Part shown: one piece after another, positions 17,610 to 27,348 of the stretch
Layout: every line of letters starts with the position of its first letter
How positions within the stretch are numbered: the stretch's first letter is position 1
Source: Phocaeicola intestinalis
GTDB lineage: Bacteria > Bacteroidota > Bacteroidia > Bacteroidales > Bacteroidaceae
Reading direction: 5' to 3'
NCBI RefSeq assembly: GCF_014837065.1
Contig: NZ_JACSPP010000003.1
Location: 93,141 to 157,140 of the forward strand
Length of the DNA: 64,000 nt
Program-made: the position numbers and the translations under genes
Notes under the pieces: generated by a model
The model's input: the letters and a program-made list of their open reading frames with translations, nothing else
Databases searched by the model: none
Told to the model about the DNA's origin: nothing

Positions 17610-20462
17610 ATGAAAGAAGAAAACCAAACGCTCAGTGTAGAGGGTGCCCGTGTGCACAACTTGAAGAATATAGATGTAGATATACCCCGCGACAGCCTGA
17701 CGGTCATTACAGGTCTGAGTGGGAGCGGGAAGTCATCGTTGGCTTTTGACACTATCTTTGCCGAGGGACAACGTCGTTACATCGAAACCTTTTCGGCATA
17801 TGCCCGCAATTTCCTGGGAGGAATGGAGCGGCCCGATGTGGATAAGATTACGGGGTTGAGTCCGGTGATCTCCATTGAGCAGAAAACCACGAATAAGAAT
17901 CCTCGTTCTACCGTAGGTACCACTACCGAGATTTACGACTACTTGCGTTTGCTCTTTGCGCGTGCCGGAGTAGCCTATTCGTATTTGTCGGGCGAAAAGA
18001 TGGTGAAGTATACCGAAGAACAGATTCTCGACCTTATCCGGCGCGACTATAAAGGAAAACGGATTTATATCCTGGCACCGTTGGTGCGTACTCGGAAGGG
18101 GCATTATAAAGAACTTTTCGAACAGGTGCGGAAGAAAGGCTACCTGTATGTGCGGGTCGACGGAGAGGTGAAGGAAATCGTGCATGGCATGAAGCTGGAC
18201 CGTTATAAGAACCATGATATCGAGGTGGTTATCGATAAGACCGTGGTGACGGACAAAGAGGAAAAACGCTTGAAACAGAGCGTGGCTACGGCGATGCAGC
18301 AGGGTGACGGGCTGCTGATGATACTCGATGCGCAGACCGAAAACGTACGCCATTACAGCAAGCGGTTGATGTGTCCCGTCACGGGACTTTCGTACAAGGA
18401 GCCGGCTCCTCATAATTTCTCTTTCAATTCGCCTCAGGGTGCGTGCCCGCGTTGCAAGGGATTGGGTTACGTCAATCTGATAGATGTGGACAAAGTGATT
18501 CCCAACCGTTCCCTCTCGGTCTACGAAGGGGCGATTGCTCCCCTGGGAAAGTATAAGAATGGCATGATATTCTGGCAAATCGATGCCTTGCTCGAACGGT
18601 ATGACGCAAACCTGAAGACGCCGGTCAACCAGTTGCCCGAGGATGCCATTAACGAGATATTGTACGGATGCGACGAACGTCTGAAGATAAAAGATTCCCT
18701 GATACATGCTTCGTCCGATTATTTTGTGACGTACGAGGGGATTGTCAAATATATCCAGCTGATGCAGGACCGGGAGGCTTCGGCTACCGCACAGAAATGG
18801 GCGGATCAGTTTGCCAAGACCGATGTATGTCCCGAATGCAAGGGGGCGCGGCTGAATAAGGAGGCGTTGCATTTCCGCATTCACGATAAGAATATCTATC
18901 AATTGGCAACGATGGACATCAGCGAGCTGTATGCATGGCTGCAGCATGTGGAGCCTTTTCTGGAAGAGAAGCAGCGCCTGATTGCAGCGGAAATCTTGAA
19001 AGAAATCCGTACCCGCCTGAAGTTCCTGCTGGATGTGGGGTTGGATTACCTGTCGCTCAACCGTTCTTCGGTCAGCCTTTCGGGAGGCGAGAGCCAGCGC
19101 ATCCGCCTTGCCACGCAGATAGGGTCGCAACTGGTAAACGTGTTGTATATTCTTGACGAGCCGAGCATCGGGCTTCACCAGCGCGACAATATCCGCCTGA
19201 TAAATTCGTTGAAGGAATTGCGCGACTTGGGAAATACCGTCATTGTGGTGGAGCACGACAAGGACATGATGCTTGCGGCTGATTATGTTGTCGATATGGG
19301 ACCAAAAGCCGGACGGCTGGGTGGGGAAGTGGTCTTCGCCGGAACCCCAGCTGAGATGCTGAAGACCAGTACGCTGACCTCGCAATACCTTAACGGGCAA
19401 ATGAGAATCGAAGTGCCTGCCAAGCGTCGGGAAGGAAACGGGAAATCGCTTTGGATTCGGGGAGCGAGGGGAAACAACCTGAAGCATGTCGATGTGGAAT
19501 TTCCGTTGGGCAAGCTGATTTGCGTGACCGGGGTTTCCGGAAGCGGCAAGTCTACGTTGATTAATGATACCTTGCAGCCCATTCTCTCGCAACATTTCTA
19601 CCGCTCGTTGCAAGACCCATTGCCTTACGATACCGTCGAAGGGCTGGAATACATTGATAAGGTGGTCAATGTCGACCAGTCGCCGTTGGGGCGTACGCCG
19701 CGTTCCAATCCGGCTACCTATACGGGCGTGTTCAGCGATATCCGGAATCTCTTTGTAAGTCTTCCCGAAGCGAAGATGCGCGGATACAAGCCCGGACGCT
19801 TTTCGTTTAATGTGTCAGGAGGCAGGTGCGAGGCATGCGGAGGAAACGGTTACAAGACCATTGAGATGAATTTCTTGCCCGATGTGCTGGTGCCTTGTGA
19901 GGTGTGCCACGGCAAGCGGTACAACCGCGAGACTCTGGAGGTGCGTTTCAAAGGAAAGTCGATTGCCGATGTGCTGGATATGACCATCAACCGTGCGGTA
20001 GAGTTTTTTGAAAACGTGCCACAGATTCTGAATAAGATTAAGGTGTTGCAGGAAGTAGGGTTGGGCTATATCAAGCTGGGGCAGCCTTCCACCACCTTGT
20101 CGGGAGGCGAAAGCCAGCGTGTGAAGCTCGCCACTGAACTTTCGAAACGCGATACAGGCAAGACCGTGTATATTTTGGACGAGCCGACCACAGGCTTGCA
20201 CTTCGAAGACATCCGGGTACTGATGAACGTGCTGAACCGTCTGGTGGACAAGGGCAATACGGTGATTGTCATTGAGCATAACCTGGACGTCATTAAAATG
20301 GCGGATTATATCATTGATATGGGACCCGAAGGCGGAAGGGGAGGAGGCGAGGTGCTTTCTACCGGCACGCCCGAAGAAGTGGCACTGAGTCCGAAAGGTT
20401 ATACGCCTAAGTTTTTGAAGGAAGAACTGAAGGTAAATGAAGAATTAAGAATGAAGAATTAA
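17610..20462 (+). CDS. uvrA: excinuclease ABC subunit A
   Basis: The damage-recognition ATPase of nucleotide excision repair, acting as a dimer with UvrB. 950 residues, family length. Both ABC modules are complete: Walker [10 protein letters not shown] (about 35) and GVSGSGKST (about 640), signatures [13 protein letters not shown] (about 487) and [13 protein letters not shown] (about 830), Walker B LDEPS and LDEPT. Zinc-binding Cys pairs occur in the first insertion (CPVTG, CPRCKG), at CPECKGARL, and in CEACGGNGY with [10 protein letters not shown]. The last 10 or so codons ([10 protein letters not shown]) read into a 14-bp tandem repeat and look like non-native extension. Confidence 0.98.
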   Translation: MKEENQTLSVEGARVHNLKNIDVDIPRDSLTVITGLSGSGKSSLAFDTIFAEGQRRYIETFSAYARNFLGGMERPDVDKITGLSPVISIEQKTTNKNPRSTVGTTTEIYDYLRLLFARAGVAYSYLSGEKMVKYTEEQILDLIRRDYKGKRIYILAPLVRTRKGHYKELFEQVRKKGYLYVRVDGEVKEIVHGMKLDRYKNHDIEVVIDKTVVTDKEEKRLKQSVATAMQQGDGLLMILDAQTENVRHYSKRLMCPVTGLSYKEPAPHNFSFNSPQGACPRCKGLGYVNLIDVDKVIPNRSLSVYEGAIAPLGKYKNGMIFWQIDALLERYDANLKTPVNQLPEDAINEILYGCDERLKIKDSLIHASSDYFVTYEGIVKYIQLMQDREASATAQKWADQFAKTDVCPECKGARLNKEALHFRIHDKNIYQLATMDISELYAWLQHVEPFLEEKQRLIAAEILKEIRTRLKFLLDVGLDYLSLNRSSVSLSGGESQRIRLATQIGSQLVNVLYILDEPSIGLHQRDNIRLINSLKELRDLGNTVIVVEHDKDMMLAADYVVDMGPKAGRLGGEVVFAGTPAEMLKTSTLTSQYLNGQMRIEVPAKRREGNGKSLWIRGARGNNLKHVDVEFPLGKLICVTGVSGSGKSTLINDTLQPILSQHFYRSLQDPLPYDTVEGLEYIDKVVNVDQSPLGRTPRSNPATYTGVFSDIRNLFVSLPEAKMRGYKPGRFSFNVSGGRCEACGGNGYKTIEMNFLPDVLVPCEVCHGKRYNRETLEVRFKGKSIADVLDMTINRAVEFFENVPQILNKIKVLQEVGLGYIKLGQPSTTLSGGESQRVKLATELSKRDTGKTVYILDEPTTGLHFEDIRVLMNVLNRLVDKGNTVIVIEHNLDVIKMADYIIDMGPEGGRGGGEVLSTGTPEEVALSPKGYTPKFLKEELKVNEELRMKN

Positions 20463-20481
20463 GAATGAAGAATTAAGAATG
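20440..20481. repeat. three tandem 14-bp units at the uvrA stop
   Basis: AAGAATTAAGAATG is repeated at 20440, 20454 and 20468. The uvrA stop codon (20460-20462) is inside the second unit. Confidence 0.85.
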
Positions 20482-20490
20482 ATACCATGT

Positions 20491-20655
20491 GCGGTATGAA
20501 ATTGTGCATATATTCACCACAGAGGCACACAGATTCTATTTTAATGTGCCAATGAATAATAGGGCAATGTGCTAATTTATTTTCACATTAGCATATTGTT
20601 TATTGACCTATTCTTCTGTGTTCCTTTGTGGCACTCTGTGTCTTCTGTGGTGAGA
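20491..20655. repeat. palindromic intergenic element, copy 2
   Basis: Same architecture as 4617-4795: a GCGGTATGAA left end, TTCACCACAGAGGCACACAG and its complement as arms, and a 105-base core (20527-20631) that is almost identical to 4655-4759. It fills the uvrA-ybaK gap, so ybaK would be transcribed through it. Confidence 0.75.
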
Positions 20656-20672
20656 TTCAAACGAAATTGCTT

Positions 20673-21146
20673 ATGAAAATTAACAAGACCAATGTGGCAC
20701 GCTTGCTGGATAAGGCAAAAGTGCCTTACGAACTGATTCCTTACGAAGTGGACGAGAACGACTTGAGTGCTGTGCATGTGGCGGCATCGTTGGGAGAAGA
20801 CATCGAATGTGTATTCAAGACCTTGGTGTTGCACGGCGATAAGAGCGGATATTTTGTCTGTGTGATTCCCGGCGAGCATGAAGTCGACTTAAAATTAGCG
20901 GCAAAGGTTTCGGGTAATAAGAAGTGTGATTTGATACCTGTAAAGGAATTGCTTCCGCTTACGGGTTACATACGCGGTGGATGTTCGCCTATCGGGATGA
21001 AAAAGCATTTCCCGACGTATATCCATAAGACCTGCCTGGATTTTCCTTTTATCTATGTAAGTGCGGGCGTACGGGGGCTGCAAATCAAGCTTGCTCCTGA
21101 TGACCTGATACGTGAGGCGCGGGCGGAAGTGGCTGCATTGTTTTGA
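20673..21146 (+). CDS. ybaK: Cys-tRNA(Pro)/Cys-tRNA(Cys) deacylase YbaK
   Basis: A 157-residue YbaK/EbsC family protein that hydrolyses mischarged Cys-tRNA(Pro). The start at 20673 (MKINKTNVARLLDKAKVPYE) is chosen because the 15 codons upstream lie in the palindromic repeat. The family motifs VFKTLVLHGD with its conserved catalytic Lys, VIPGEHEVDLK, and GYIRGGCSPIGMKKHFPTY are all present. The gene converges with the glycerate kinase gene and their coding ends overlap by 62 bases. Confidence 0.93.
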   Translation: MKINKTNVARLLDKAKVPYELIPYEVDENDLSAVHVAASLGEDIECVFKTLVLHGDKSGYFVCVIPGEHEVDLKLAAKVSGNKKCDLIPVKELLPLTGYIRGGCSPIGMKKHFPTYIHKTCLDFPFIYVSAGVRGLQIKLAPDDLIREARAEVAALF

Positions 21147-22260
21147 ATGCACATTGCGTAGCCTTGCGGATGTTTTCCCGTGCAATATCCGGTTGTATGG
21201 CTTGCTCGGGAGACAACGTGTCAGGTGAGATTTGGATGATCCGGCAGAACCCCATCTTTTCCAATAAGTCGCGGTCTTCTGTCTTTCCTGCCAGCAGAAG
21301 GGTAGGGATACCGGCTTTTGTCGCTCTTTTCAGTACTCCTGCAGGAACCTTTCCCTCGCAAGTCTGGCGGTCTGCCTTGCCTTCTCCGGTGATGACGAGG
21401 TCGGCGTCTTTGATTTGTTCATCGAATCCTACGGTGTCCAACAGTAATTCGATGCCCGATTGAAGCCGGCTTTTCAACAATACGTGGAAGGCTCCGCCAA
21501 GCCCTCCGGCAGCTCCCGCTCCCTTTACCTTATTTATATAGATGTGAAAATCCTGTTCGATGAGACGGGCGAGATGTTGCATCCCTTTGTCCAGCAGATG
21601 TATTTGTTCGTCGGTAGCTCCTTTTTGCTTGGCAAAGACATAGGCGGCTCCTTGTGGCCCGTAGAAAGGATTCTGCACATCGCAAGCTACGGTAAAACTT
21701 GTTTCCTTCAGAGCCGGGTGCAGGAGGTCGAGGTCGATACGCGCGATGTGTTGCATGATTTTTCCTCCTTGTCCCAATTCGTTTCCTTCTTTATCGTAGA
21801 GCCGTGCACCGAGTGCCTGCATCATGCCCATGCCTGCATCGTTGGTGGCACTTCCTCCGATACCGATAATGAACCGTCGGAATCCCTTTTCCAAAGCCTC
21901 CTTTATCAGTTCTCCCGTACCGTATGTGCTGGTCTCCATCGGATTTCGTTCGGCGGGAGAGAGTGTGGTCAGGCCGTTTATTTCCGCCATTTCGATAACA
22001 GCGGTTTGTTGATTGCCCAGTATGCCGTAGCGTGTTGTACGCATTCGCATGAGTGGGTCGTGGGCACGGGTATAAATGATTTGTCCTTGCATGGCATTTA
22101 TCAGTGTGTCTAGCATGCCTTCTCCTCCGTCAGCAATAGGGATGGATAGGGTCTGGCATTGGGGGTGGAGGCGATGTATTTCTTCGGCCACACATTGTTC
22201 TACCTCCTTCGAGGAGAGACATCCTTTGAACGAATCGATAGCCAAAACAATCTTTTTCAT
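21085..22260 (-). CDS. glycerate kinase (GarK/GlxK type)
   Basis: Phosphorylates glycerate, probably at the 2-position. 391 residues; family members are usually about 375-385. N-terminal signature VLAIDSFKGCLSSKEVEQCV, then PIADGGEGMLDTL, the glycine-rich FIIGIGGSATNDAGMGMMQALGARL and the C-terminal LVITGEGKADRQT. The last residues (PPAPHVSGHQEQA) lie in the part that overlaps ybaK on the opposite strand and may be a small C-terminal extension. Upstream, CAAAAATA at 22284-22291 gives a reverse-strand TATTTTTG -7 box. Confidence 0.95.
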   Translation of the reverse strand: MKKIVLAIDSFKGCLSSKEVEQCVAEEIHRLHPQCQTLSIPIADGGEGMLDTLINAMQGQIIYTRAHDPLMRMRTTRYGILGNQQTAVIEMAEINGLTTLSPAERNPMETSTYGTGELIKEALEKGFRRFIIGIGGSATNDAGMGMMQALGARLYDKEGNELGQGGKIMQHIARIDLDLLHPALKETSFTVACDVQNPFYGPQGAAYVFAKQKGATDEQIHLLDKGMQHLARLIEQDFHIYINKVKGAGAAGGLGGAFHVLLKSRLQSGIELLLDTVGFDEQIKDADLVITGEGKADRQTCEGKVPAGVLKRATKAGIPTLLLAGKTEDRDLLEKMGFCRIIQISPDTLSPEQAIQPDIARENIRKATQCAFKTMQPLPPAPHVSGHQEQA

Positions 22261-22279
22261 AACGTATTGAGTTTATTCC

Positions 22280-22310
22280 TTTGCAAAAATAAGTAATTTT
22301 CATACCTTTG
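22280..22310 (+). promoter_or_regulatory. promoter of the POT transporter
   Basis: TTTG at 22280-22283, a 19-base spacer and TACCTTTG at 22303-22310 form a near-consensus Bacteroidetes promoter. It overlaps a reverse-strand -7 box for glycerate kinase, so the two genes may compete for polymerase. Confidence 0.7.
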
Positions 22311-22354
22311 TCCGTGGAAAAATGTTTTTTTATTAATCTAAAATAGTTTTATGT

Positions 22355-23887
22355 ATGTTTGAAGGACAACCTAAAGGTCTTTATGCGCTGGCGCTCGCCA
22401 ATACAGGCGAACGTTTCGGCTATTACACCATGCTGGCAATCTTCGTTTTGTTCTTGATGGACAATTTCGGCATGTCGCCGAGTACAGCCGGCAACATTTA
22501 TGCCATGTTTTTGGCTTTAGTTTATTTTTTGCCATTCATAGGAGGTATCCTTGCCGACAAGTTCGGATACGGACGGATGGTGACGGTAGGCGTTATCGCG
22601 ATGTTCGCCGGCTATGTATTGCTGGCACTTCCGATGGGTAGCAGTACACTGGGTTTGATTGCCATGTTTGCCGCATTAGTGGTTATCAGTTGCGGTACGG
22701 GGCTTTTTAAGGGAAACCTGCAAGTGATGGTAGGCAACCTGTATGATGACCCGCGCTATGCCGCCCGGCGCGACTCGGCGTTCAGTATTTTCTATATGGC
22801 GATTAATATCGGTGCGCTTTTCGCTCCGACAGCAGCGGTCGAGATTATGAAGTATGCGCAGAACAGCCTGGGTGTAAGTGCGAACGATTCCTATCACTTT
22901 GCGTTCGGCGTGGCTTGTGTTTCGCTGATTGTTTCCATGGCTATCTATTACGGGTTCCGTAGCACGTTCCGCCACGTGGAAGGGGGAAGTGTGAAAGAAG
23001 CAGGCAAGGGTGCTGCTGCGGCAGAAAAGCACGAGGAGCTTTCGCCGCGTGAGACGAAAGAGCGCATCGTGGCACTGTGTCTGGTATTTGCCGTGGTGAT
23101 TTTCTTCTGGATGGCATTCCATCAGAACGGTTTGACATTGACTTATTTTGCCAAGCAGTTTACCGCACGCAGCTCGGAAGGATTGGAAAGCATGATGTTC
23201 AGCGTATGGAACCTGGTGGCGGTGATATTCATCGTTTATGCCCTGTTCTCGTTTTTCCAGTCGAAAACAGGCAAAGGCAAGCTTGTTTCGTGTGTGGTCA
23301 TCTTTCTGGCAATGTGCTTCTTGGGTTATCAGTACGTCGCACTTCCTGCAAGCACTCCGGTGGATGCGCCTATCTTCCAGCAGTTCAATCCGTTCTTTGT
23401 CGTAGCACTTACGCCTGTATCTATGGCGATATTCGGTTCGTTGGCAGCACGTGGCAAAGAGCCTTCGGCTCCGCGTAAAATCGGTTTGGGTATGTTGGTG
23501 GCTGCTTGCGGTTATGTGCTGATGTTGGCTGCTTCGGTCGGTTTGCTTTGTCCTACCGAGCAGGCTCAGGCTATTGAGGCGGGAACCGCTTCGTTTGTAT
23601 CGCCCAACTGGCTGGTATCGACTTACCTGGTATTGACGTTTGCCGAGTTGCTTCTTTCTCCGATGGGTATTTCGTTCGTGTCGAAAGTGGCTCCTCCTAA
23701 GTATAAGGGTATGATGATGGGAGGTTGGTTCGTGGCTACGGCTATCGGTAATTACCTCACTTCGGTGGCTTCTTGGTTATGGGGAGATATGCCGCTTTAT
23801 GTGGTATGGGGTACGTTGATGGTACTCTGTCTCTTGGCTGCCTTGTTCATCTTCTCGGTGATGAAGCGGTTGGAGAAAGTAGCATAG
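22355..23887 (+). CDS. POT/PTR family peptide:H+ symporter
   Basis: A 510-residue inner-membrane transporter with about 12-14 membrane helices that imports di- and tripeptides with protons. PTR features: ANTGERFGYY in helix 1, FIGGILADKFGYGRMV after helix 2, and GTGLFKGNLQ in helix 4 with its conserved Lys. The ExxERFxYY motif is modified: the first Glu position is Asn (NTGER), while the second Glu, Arg and Lys remain. That Glu is part of the proton-coupling network in studied POTs. A good promoter stands upstream. Its placement near two S46 dipeptidyl peptidase genes fits use of dipeptides. Confidence 0.93.
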   Translation: MFEGQPKGLYALALANTGERFGYYTMLAIFVLFLMDNFGMSPSTAGNIYAMFLALVYFLPFIGGILADKFGYGRMVTVGVIAMFAGYVLLALPMGSSTLGLIAMFAALVVISCGTGLFKGNLQVMVGNLYDDPRYAARRDSAFSIFYMAINIGALFAPTAAVEIMKYAQNSLGVSANDSYHFAFGVACVSLIVSMAIYYGFRSTFRHVEGGSVKEAGKGAAAAEKHEELSPRETKERIVALCLVFAVVIFFWMAFHQNGLTLTYFAKQFTARSSEGLESMMFSVWNLVAVIFIVYALFSFFQSKTGKGKLVSCVVIFLAMCFLGYQYVALPASTPVDAPIFQQFNPFFVVALTPVSMAIFGSLAARGKEPSAPRKIGLGMLVAACGYVLMLAASVGLLCPTEQAQAIEAGTASFVSPNWLVSTYLVLTFAELLLSPMGISFVSKVAPPKYKGMMMGGWFVATAIGNYLTSVASWLWGDMPLYVVWGTLMVLCLLAALFIFSVMKRLEKVA

Positions 23888-23926
23888 GAAAAATAAAGCT
23901 TCTAAGTTTTTAGGCTATTTTTTGAT

Positions 23927-23987
23927 TGACTAGGTTCTAGGTTTTAGGTATTGGATGCCATTTGTAAAACTATTCAGAACCTAGTCA
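23927..23987. repeat. CTAGG-family hairpin, copy 1
   Basis: TGACTAGGTTCTAGGTTTT (23927-23945) is complementary to AAAACTATTCAGAACCTAGTCA (23966-23987) apart from a short bulge. A relative of it lies at 33690-33779. It lies 40 bases after the POT stop and may end that transcript. Confidence 0.6.
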
Positions 23988-24070
23988 TTTAGTATCTGGC
24001 TGGTGCAAAGGTACGCATCTGAAATTAGCCAATCCGGCGAGTTGAAACACACACTAGTACTGTGTTTGCT

Positions 24071-24154
24071 GATGCAGTATATATCCGTAGGCTGATGCAG
24101 TTATATTCAATCGCCGATGCAGTTATATTCAACTGCCGATGCAGTATATATTCA
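24071..24154. repeat. 22-bp phased repeat array B
   Basis: GATGCAG occurs at 24071, 24094, 24116 and 24138 (spacings 23, 22, 22), each followed by an AT-rich TATAT segment. Just upstream, AAACACA and TGTGTTT form an inverted pair (about 24044-24066). It lies between two convergent genes and encodes nothing. Confidence 0.75.
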
Positions 24155-24195
24155 TTTTTCCGGGGTATGTATTGTATTGGCTGTTTACGTAAAAA

Positions 24196-24882
24196 TCAAT
24201 TGTCCATATTGCTTTGGGCAATTGAAATGAATTCTTTTATCATAGGGTTTTCTTTGAACGAGGCTGGGGCTTCGTTGATGATGTCTTGCATTACTGGAGT
24301 CAATACGGGATAAGGCATGCCGTAACACAGAATGATGAATATTTCCGGTCCCAATACGTTGTCGTAGTTAGTCTGTATGAATGTCTTGGCAAGGCTGTCT
24401 ATTTGTGTGGCCACCTGGTTGCGTTGCTTCTCTATTTCACGGTGTACTTCTGCAGGGTCTTTTCCATCCAATATCATGCGTGCTTCCAGATGCTCCACTT
24501 CATCGGCACGGTCGCTTAGCGAATTACGTTTCAGGATAAATTCGTTGAAGCTGTCGTTTAAGGGAGTTCCTTTCAGTGTAAAGCCGGCATTGTTGATATT
24601 GATGTCGATGTTTCCTTTCTCAATGACTACCGGCATGATGCACTTGTCATCCATAAAGAGGGAAGCTACGACCGTAGAGTCGACCTTGCCTTCCATTTTG
24701 AAAAGGCCATGTATCACTTCTGCCGAATCGATGCTGACCAGCTTGTCACCTGAAGGGACTTTGATAAAAAGCATTTTACCGTCAAGACTCGAAACAGAAG
24801 ATACACCTTCTATTTTGTATTTTTTACCGCACGAGGTGCAGAGTATTGTACAACATAGTAGAAACAAATACCATTTATGCAT
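24196..24882 (-). CDS. DUF4369-domain lipoprotein without thioredoxin domain
   Basis: A 228-residue lipoprotein (lipobox LCTSC, Cys18). Residues 20-115 resemble the DUF4369 domain found ahead of AhpC/TSA thioredoxin domains in Bacteroidales (YKIEGVSS, DSAEVIHGLFKMEGKVD, VIEKGNIDININ, LKGTPLNDSFNEF). The rest is helical (EKQRNQVATQIDSLAKTFIQ) and ends before any CxxC thioredoxin motif. DUF4369 proteins are usually envelope proteins of unknown or redox-linked function; this one can have no thiol chemistry of its own. A -7 box TACATTTG (reverse strand, 24911-24918) precedes it. Confidence 0.8.
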   Translation of the reverse strand: MHKWYLFLLCCTILCTSCGKKYKIEGVSSVSSLDGKMLFIKVPSGDKLVSIDSAEVIHGLFKMEGKVDSTVVASLFMDDKCIMPVVIEKGNIDININNAGFTLKGTPLNDSFNEFILKRNSLSDRADEVEHLEARMILDGKDPAEVHREIEKQRNQVATQIDSLAKTFIQTNYDNVLGPEIFIILCYGMPYPVLTPVMQDIINEAPASFKENPMIKEFISIAQSNMDN

Positions 24883-25011
24883 AGATATAAGCCTTATAAG
24901 ATTTGTGTGGCAAATGTATAACGTTTACTATTTTCATGGAAATAAATTATCAAAAATTAAACTTAATAGAGGATTATTACTGAATGTAGATGCAGGAAAC
25001 GCTTTTTTCGC

Positions 25012-25019
25012 TATCTTTG
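25012..25019 (+). promoter_or_regulatory. putative -7 box for the first S46 peptidase
   Basis: TATCTTTG, 55 bases upstream of the start codon. No clear -33 box. Confidence 0.45.
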
Positions 25020-25074
25020 TTCGCTGATTAGAAAAAAGAAAGAAATAATGAACAGTTAAATTGATAACAACGAC

Positions 25075-27240
25075 ATGAGAAAACTGAAACTTTTGGCATT
25101 CGCACTGATTTGTGCGGTATTTGCGCCGGCGAAAGCCGATGAAGGAATGTGGCTCCTCCAGCTGATGCAGGAGCAGAACCTTGCCGACCGTATGAAGGCA
25201 CAAGGTTTGAAGATAGGCGTGGATGATATTTATAGTCCGAATCATGTGGCTTTGAAAGATGCCGTAGGTATTTTCGGGCGCGGATGTACGGGTGAAATCA
25301 TTTCGCCCGAAGGCTTGATTCTTACAAATCATCATTGTGGATACGATGCTATCCAGCAGCATAGCTCGGTGGAGCATGATTACCTGACTGATGGGTTTTG
25401 GGCGAAAAGCCGTGCTGAAGAACTTCCTACTCCGGGATTGACTTTCAAGTTTGTAGAGCGTATTGTTGATGTGACTGATAAGGTGAACCAGGACATCAAA
25501 GACGGGAAGGTGACAGAATTGAATTCGTTTGGTTCGGAATATTTAAAAAAACTGGCCGATGAAGAACTGAAGAAGAGTGACCTGAAAGGCAAACCCGGCA
25601 TCACGGCACAGGCACTTCCTTTTTATCAAGGTAATAAATTTTACTTGTTCTTCATCAAGACTTATAGCGATGTGCGTATGGTGGCAGCTCCTCCTTCGTC
25701 TATCGGTAAGTTCGGGGGTGAAACGGATAACTGGATGTGGCCCCGGCATACGGGCGACTTCTCGATGTTCCGTATCTATGCCGACAAGAACGGGGATCCT
25801 GCGCCTTATAGTGCCGAAAATGTGCCTTTAAAGGTAAAGAAGCATCTTGCCATCTCGTTGAGAGGATTGCAGGAAGGCGACTATGCCATGATTATGGGAT
25901 TTCCCGGAAGCACCAGCCGCTATCTGACCCAAAGCGAGGTGAAACTCCGCATGGACGGAACCAATACGCCGCGCATTCAGGTGCGCGAGGCACGTCAGGA
26001 AGTGTTGCGCAAGGAAATGGCAGCAAGTGATAAGGTACGTATCCAGTATGCCAGCAAGTTTGCTTCTTCCAGCAACTATTGGAAAAATTCGATTGGAATG
26101 AATAAAGCTATCATCGACAACCGTGTGTTGGAAACCAAGGCAGAGCAGGAAGCCAACTTCGCTAAGTTTGCCAAGGAAAAGAACAATGCCGATTATGCTT
26201 CGGTAGTAGGAAAAATCGATGAGTATGTGACTCGGGTGACTCCGCTTGCCAAACAGCTGACTTATTTCACCGAGACTTTCCGTTCTGGTATCGAGTTTGG
26301 CGCTACTTACCTGATTTTCGATAACCTGAAAACTGCACTCGAAAAGAATAAGAAGAAAGACATTGAGAAAGCGCTCGAACAACTGAAAGAAGGATATGCC
26401 AACGTGCACAATAAGGATTATGACCACGAGGTAGACCGCAAGGTGGCTAAGGTCCTGATTCCGCTTTATGCAAAGAGCGTTCCGGCGGATGCGCTTCCCG
26501 CTTTCTATGAAACGATTAAGACGAAATTCAACGGTGATTACAATGCTTATATTGACGCGTTGTATGATACCAGCATTTTCTCGAATCAGAAGAACTTTGA
26601 TGCGTTCGTGGCTAATCCGACACTGGAAGCTATCGATAAGGACTTGGCTATCCAGTATTCGACCGCCAAGAACGAGATGATGAAAAAATTGTATGAAGCA
26701 TACGACAAGGCTTGTGGTGATATCGACTTGTTGCACAAGACTTATGTGCGCGGCTTGTGCGAGATGTACGCTCCTACGCCGAAAGCTCCGGATGCCAACT
26801 TCACCATTCGTCTGACTTACGGTAATGTGAAATCGTATGACCCGAAGGATGGCGTACATTATAAATATTATACTACGTTAAAGGGTGTAATGGAGAAAGA
26901 AGACCCCAATAATCCGGAATTTGTTGTACCGGCGAAGCTGAAAGAACTTTACGCTACGAAAAATTACGGACGCTATGCTTTGCCCAACGGGGAGATGCCG
27001 ACTTGTTTCCTGACTACAAACGACATTACGGGTGGTAACTCCGGTTCACCGGTGATGAACGGTAACGGTGAGTTGATTGGCGCTGCATTCGACGGCAACT
27101 GGGAGTCGCTTTCGGGTGACATCAATTTCGATAACAACCTTCAGCGTTGCATTGCCGTAGATATTCGCTATGTATTGTTTATCGTGGAGAAATTGGGCGG
27201 ATGCAAGAACCTGATTGATGAAATGACGATTGTAGAATAA
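25075..27240 (+). CDS. S46 dipeptidyl peptidase, DPP7-like
   Basis: A 721-residue secreted serine exopeptidase of family S46 that removes dipeptides from peptide N-termini in the periplasm. Signal peptide ends near APAKA; the mature N-terminus [10 protein letters not shown] is typical. Catalytic blocks: LTNHHCGYD (His), [19 protein letters not shown] (Asp) and GGNSGSP (Ser656). The S1-pocket residue that separates DPP7 from DPP11 in Porphyromonas (Gly673 or Arg673) corresponds to Gly674 in AAFDGNWE. That predicts a preference for hydrophobic P1 residues. The gene is followed by a strong terminator and then a second S46 gene. Confidence 0.92.
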   Translation: MRKLKLLAFALICAVFAPAKADEGMWLLQLMQEQNLADRMKAQGLKIGVDDIYSPNHVALKDAVGIFGRGCTGEIISPEGLILTNHHCGYDAIQQHSSVEHDYLTDGFWAKSRAEELPTPGLTFKFVERIVDVTDKVNQDIKDGKVTELNSFGSEYLKKLADEELKKSDLKGKPGITAQALPFYQGNKFYLFFIKTYSDVRMVAAPPSSIGKFGGETDNWMWPRHTGDFSMFRIYADKNGDPAPYSAENVPLKVKKHLAISLRGLQEGDYAMIMGFPGSTSRYLTQSEVKLRMDGTNTPRIQVREARQEVLRKEMAASDKVRIQYASKFASSSNYWKNSIGMNKAIIDNRVLETKAEQEANFAKFAKEKNNADYASVVGKIDEYVTRVTPLAKQLTYFTETFRSGIEFGATYLIFDNLKTALEKNKKKDIEKALEQLKEGYANVHNKDYDHEVDRKVAKVLIPLYAKSVPADALPAFYETIKTKFNGDYNAYIDALYDTSIFSNQKNFDAFVANPTLEAIDKDLAIQYSTAKNEMMKKLYEAYDKACGDIDLLHKTYVRGLCEMYAPTPKAPDANFTIRLTYGNVKSYDPKDGVHYKYYTTLKGVMEKEDPNNPEFVVPAKLKELYATKNYGRYALPNGEMPTCFLTTNDITGGNSGSPVMNGNGELIGAAFDGNWESLSGDINFDNNLQRCIAVDIRYVLFIVEKLGGCKNLIDEMTIVE

Positions 27241-27246
27241 GTTTTT

Positions 27247-27339
27247 TCACCACAGATTACACAGATTATTTATGTTATTCATACGTGATTATGATAATTG
27301 TCAATTAAAATAATCTGTGTAATCTGTGGTGATTTTTTT
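27247..27339 (+). terminator. 22-bp perfect stem with T-run between the S46 genes
   Basis: Positions 27247-27268 (TCACCACAGATTACACAGAT...) are perfectly complementary to 27311-27332, with a 42-base AT-rich loop, and are followed by seven T. It resembles an intrinsic terminator but its ACAGATT words also place it in the intergenic palindrome class. Confidence 0.7.
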
Positions 27340-27348
27340 ATAAGCATT

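Noticed and set aside
17733..19613. 626-codon open frame on the reverse strand
   Set aside because: It is antisense to uvrA, whose motifs are complete. The translation has no recognisable domain.
24006..24013. Reverse-strand TACCTTTG promoter box
   Set aside because: It points into the 3' end of the POT gene with no reverse-strand gene to drive; probably chance or a relic.
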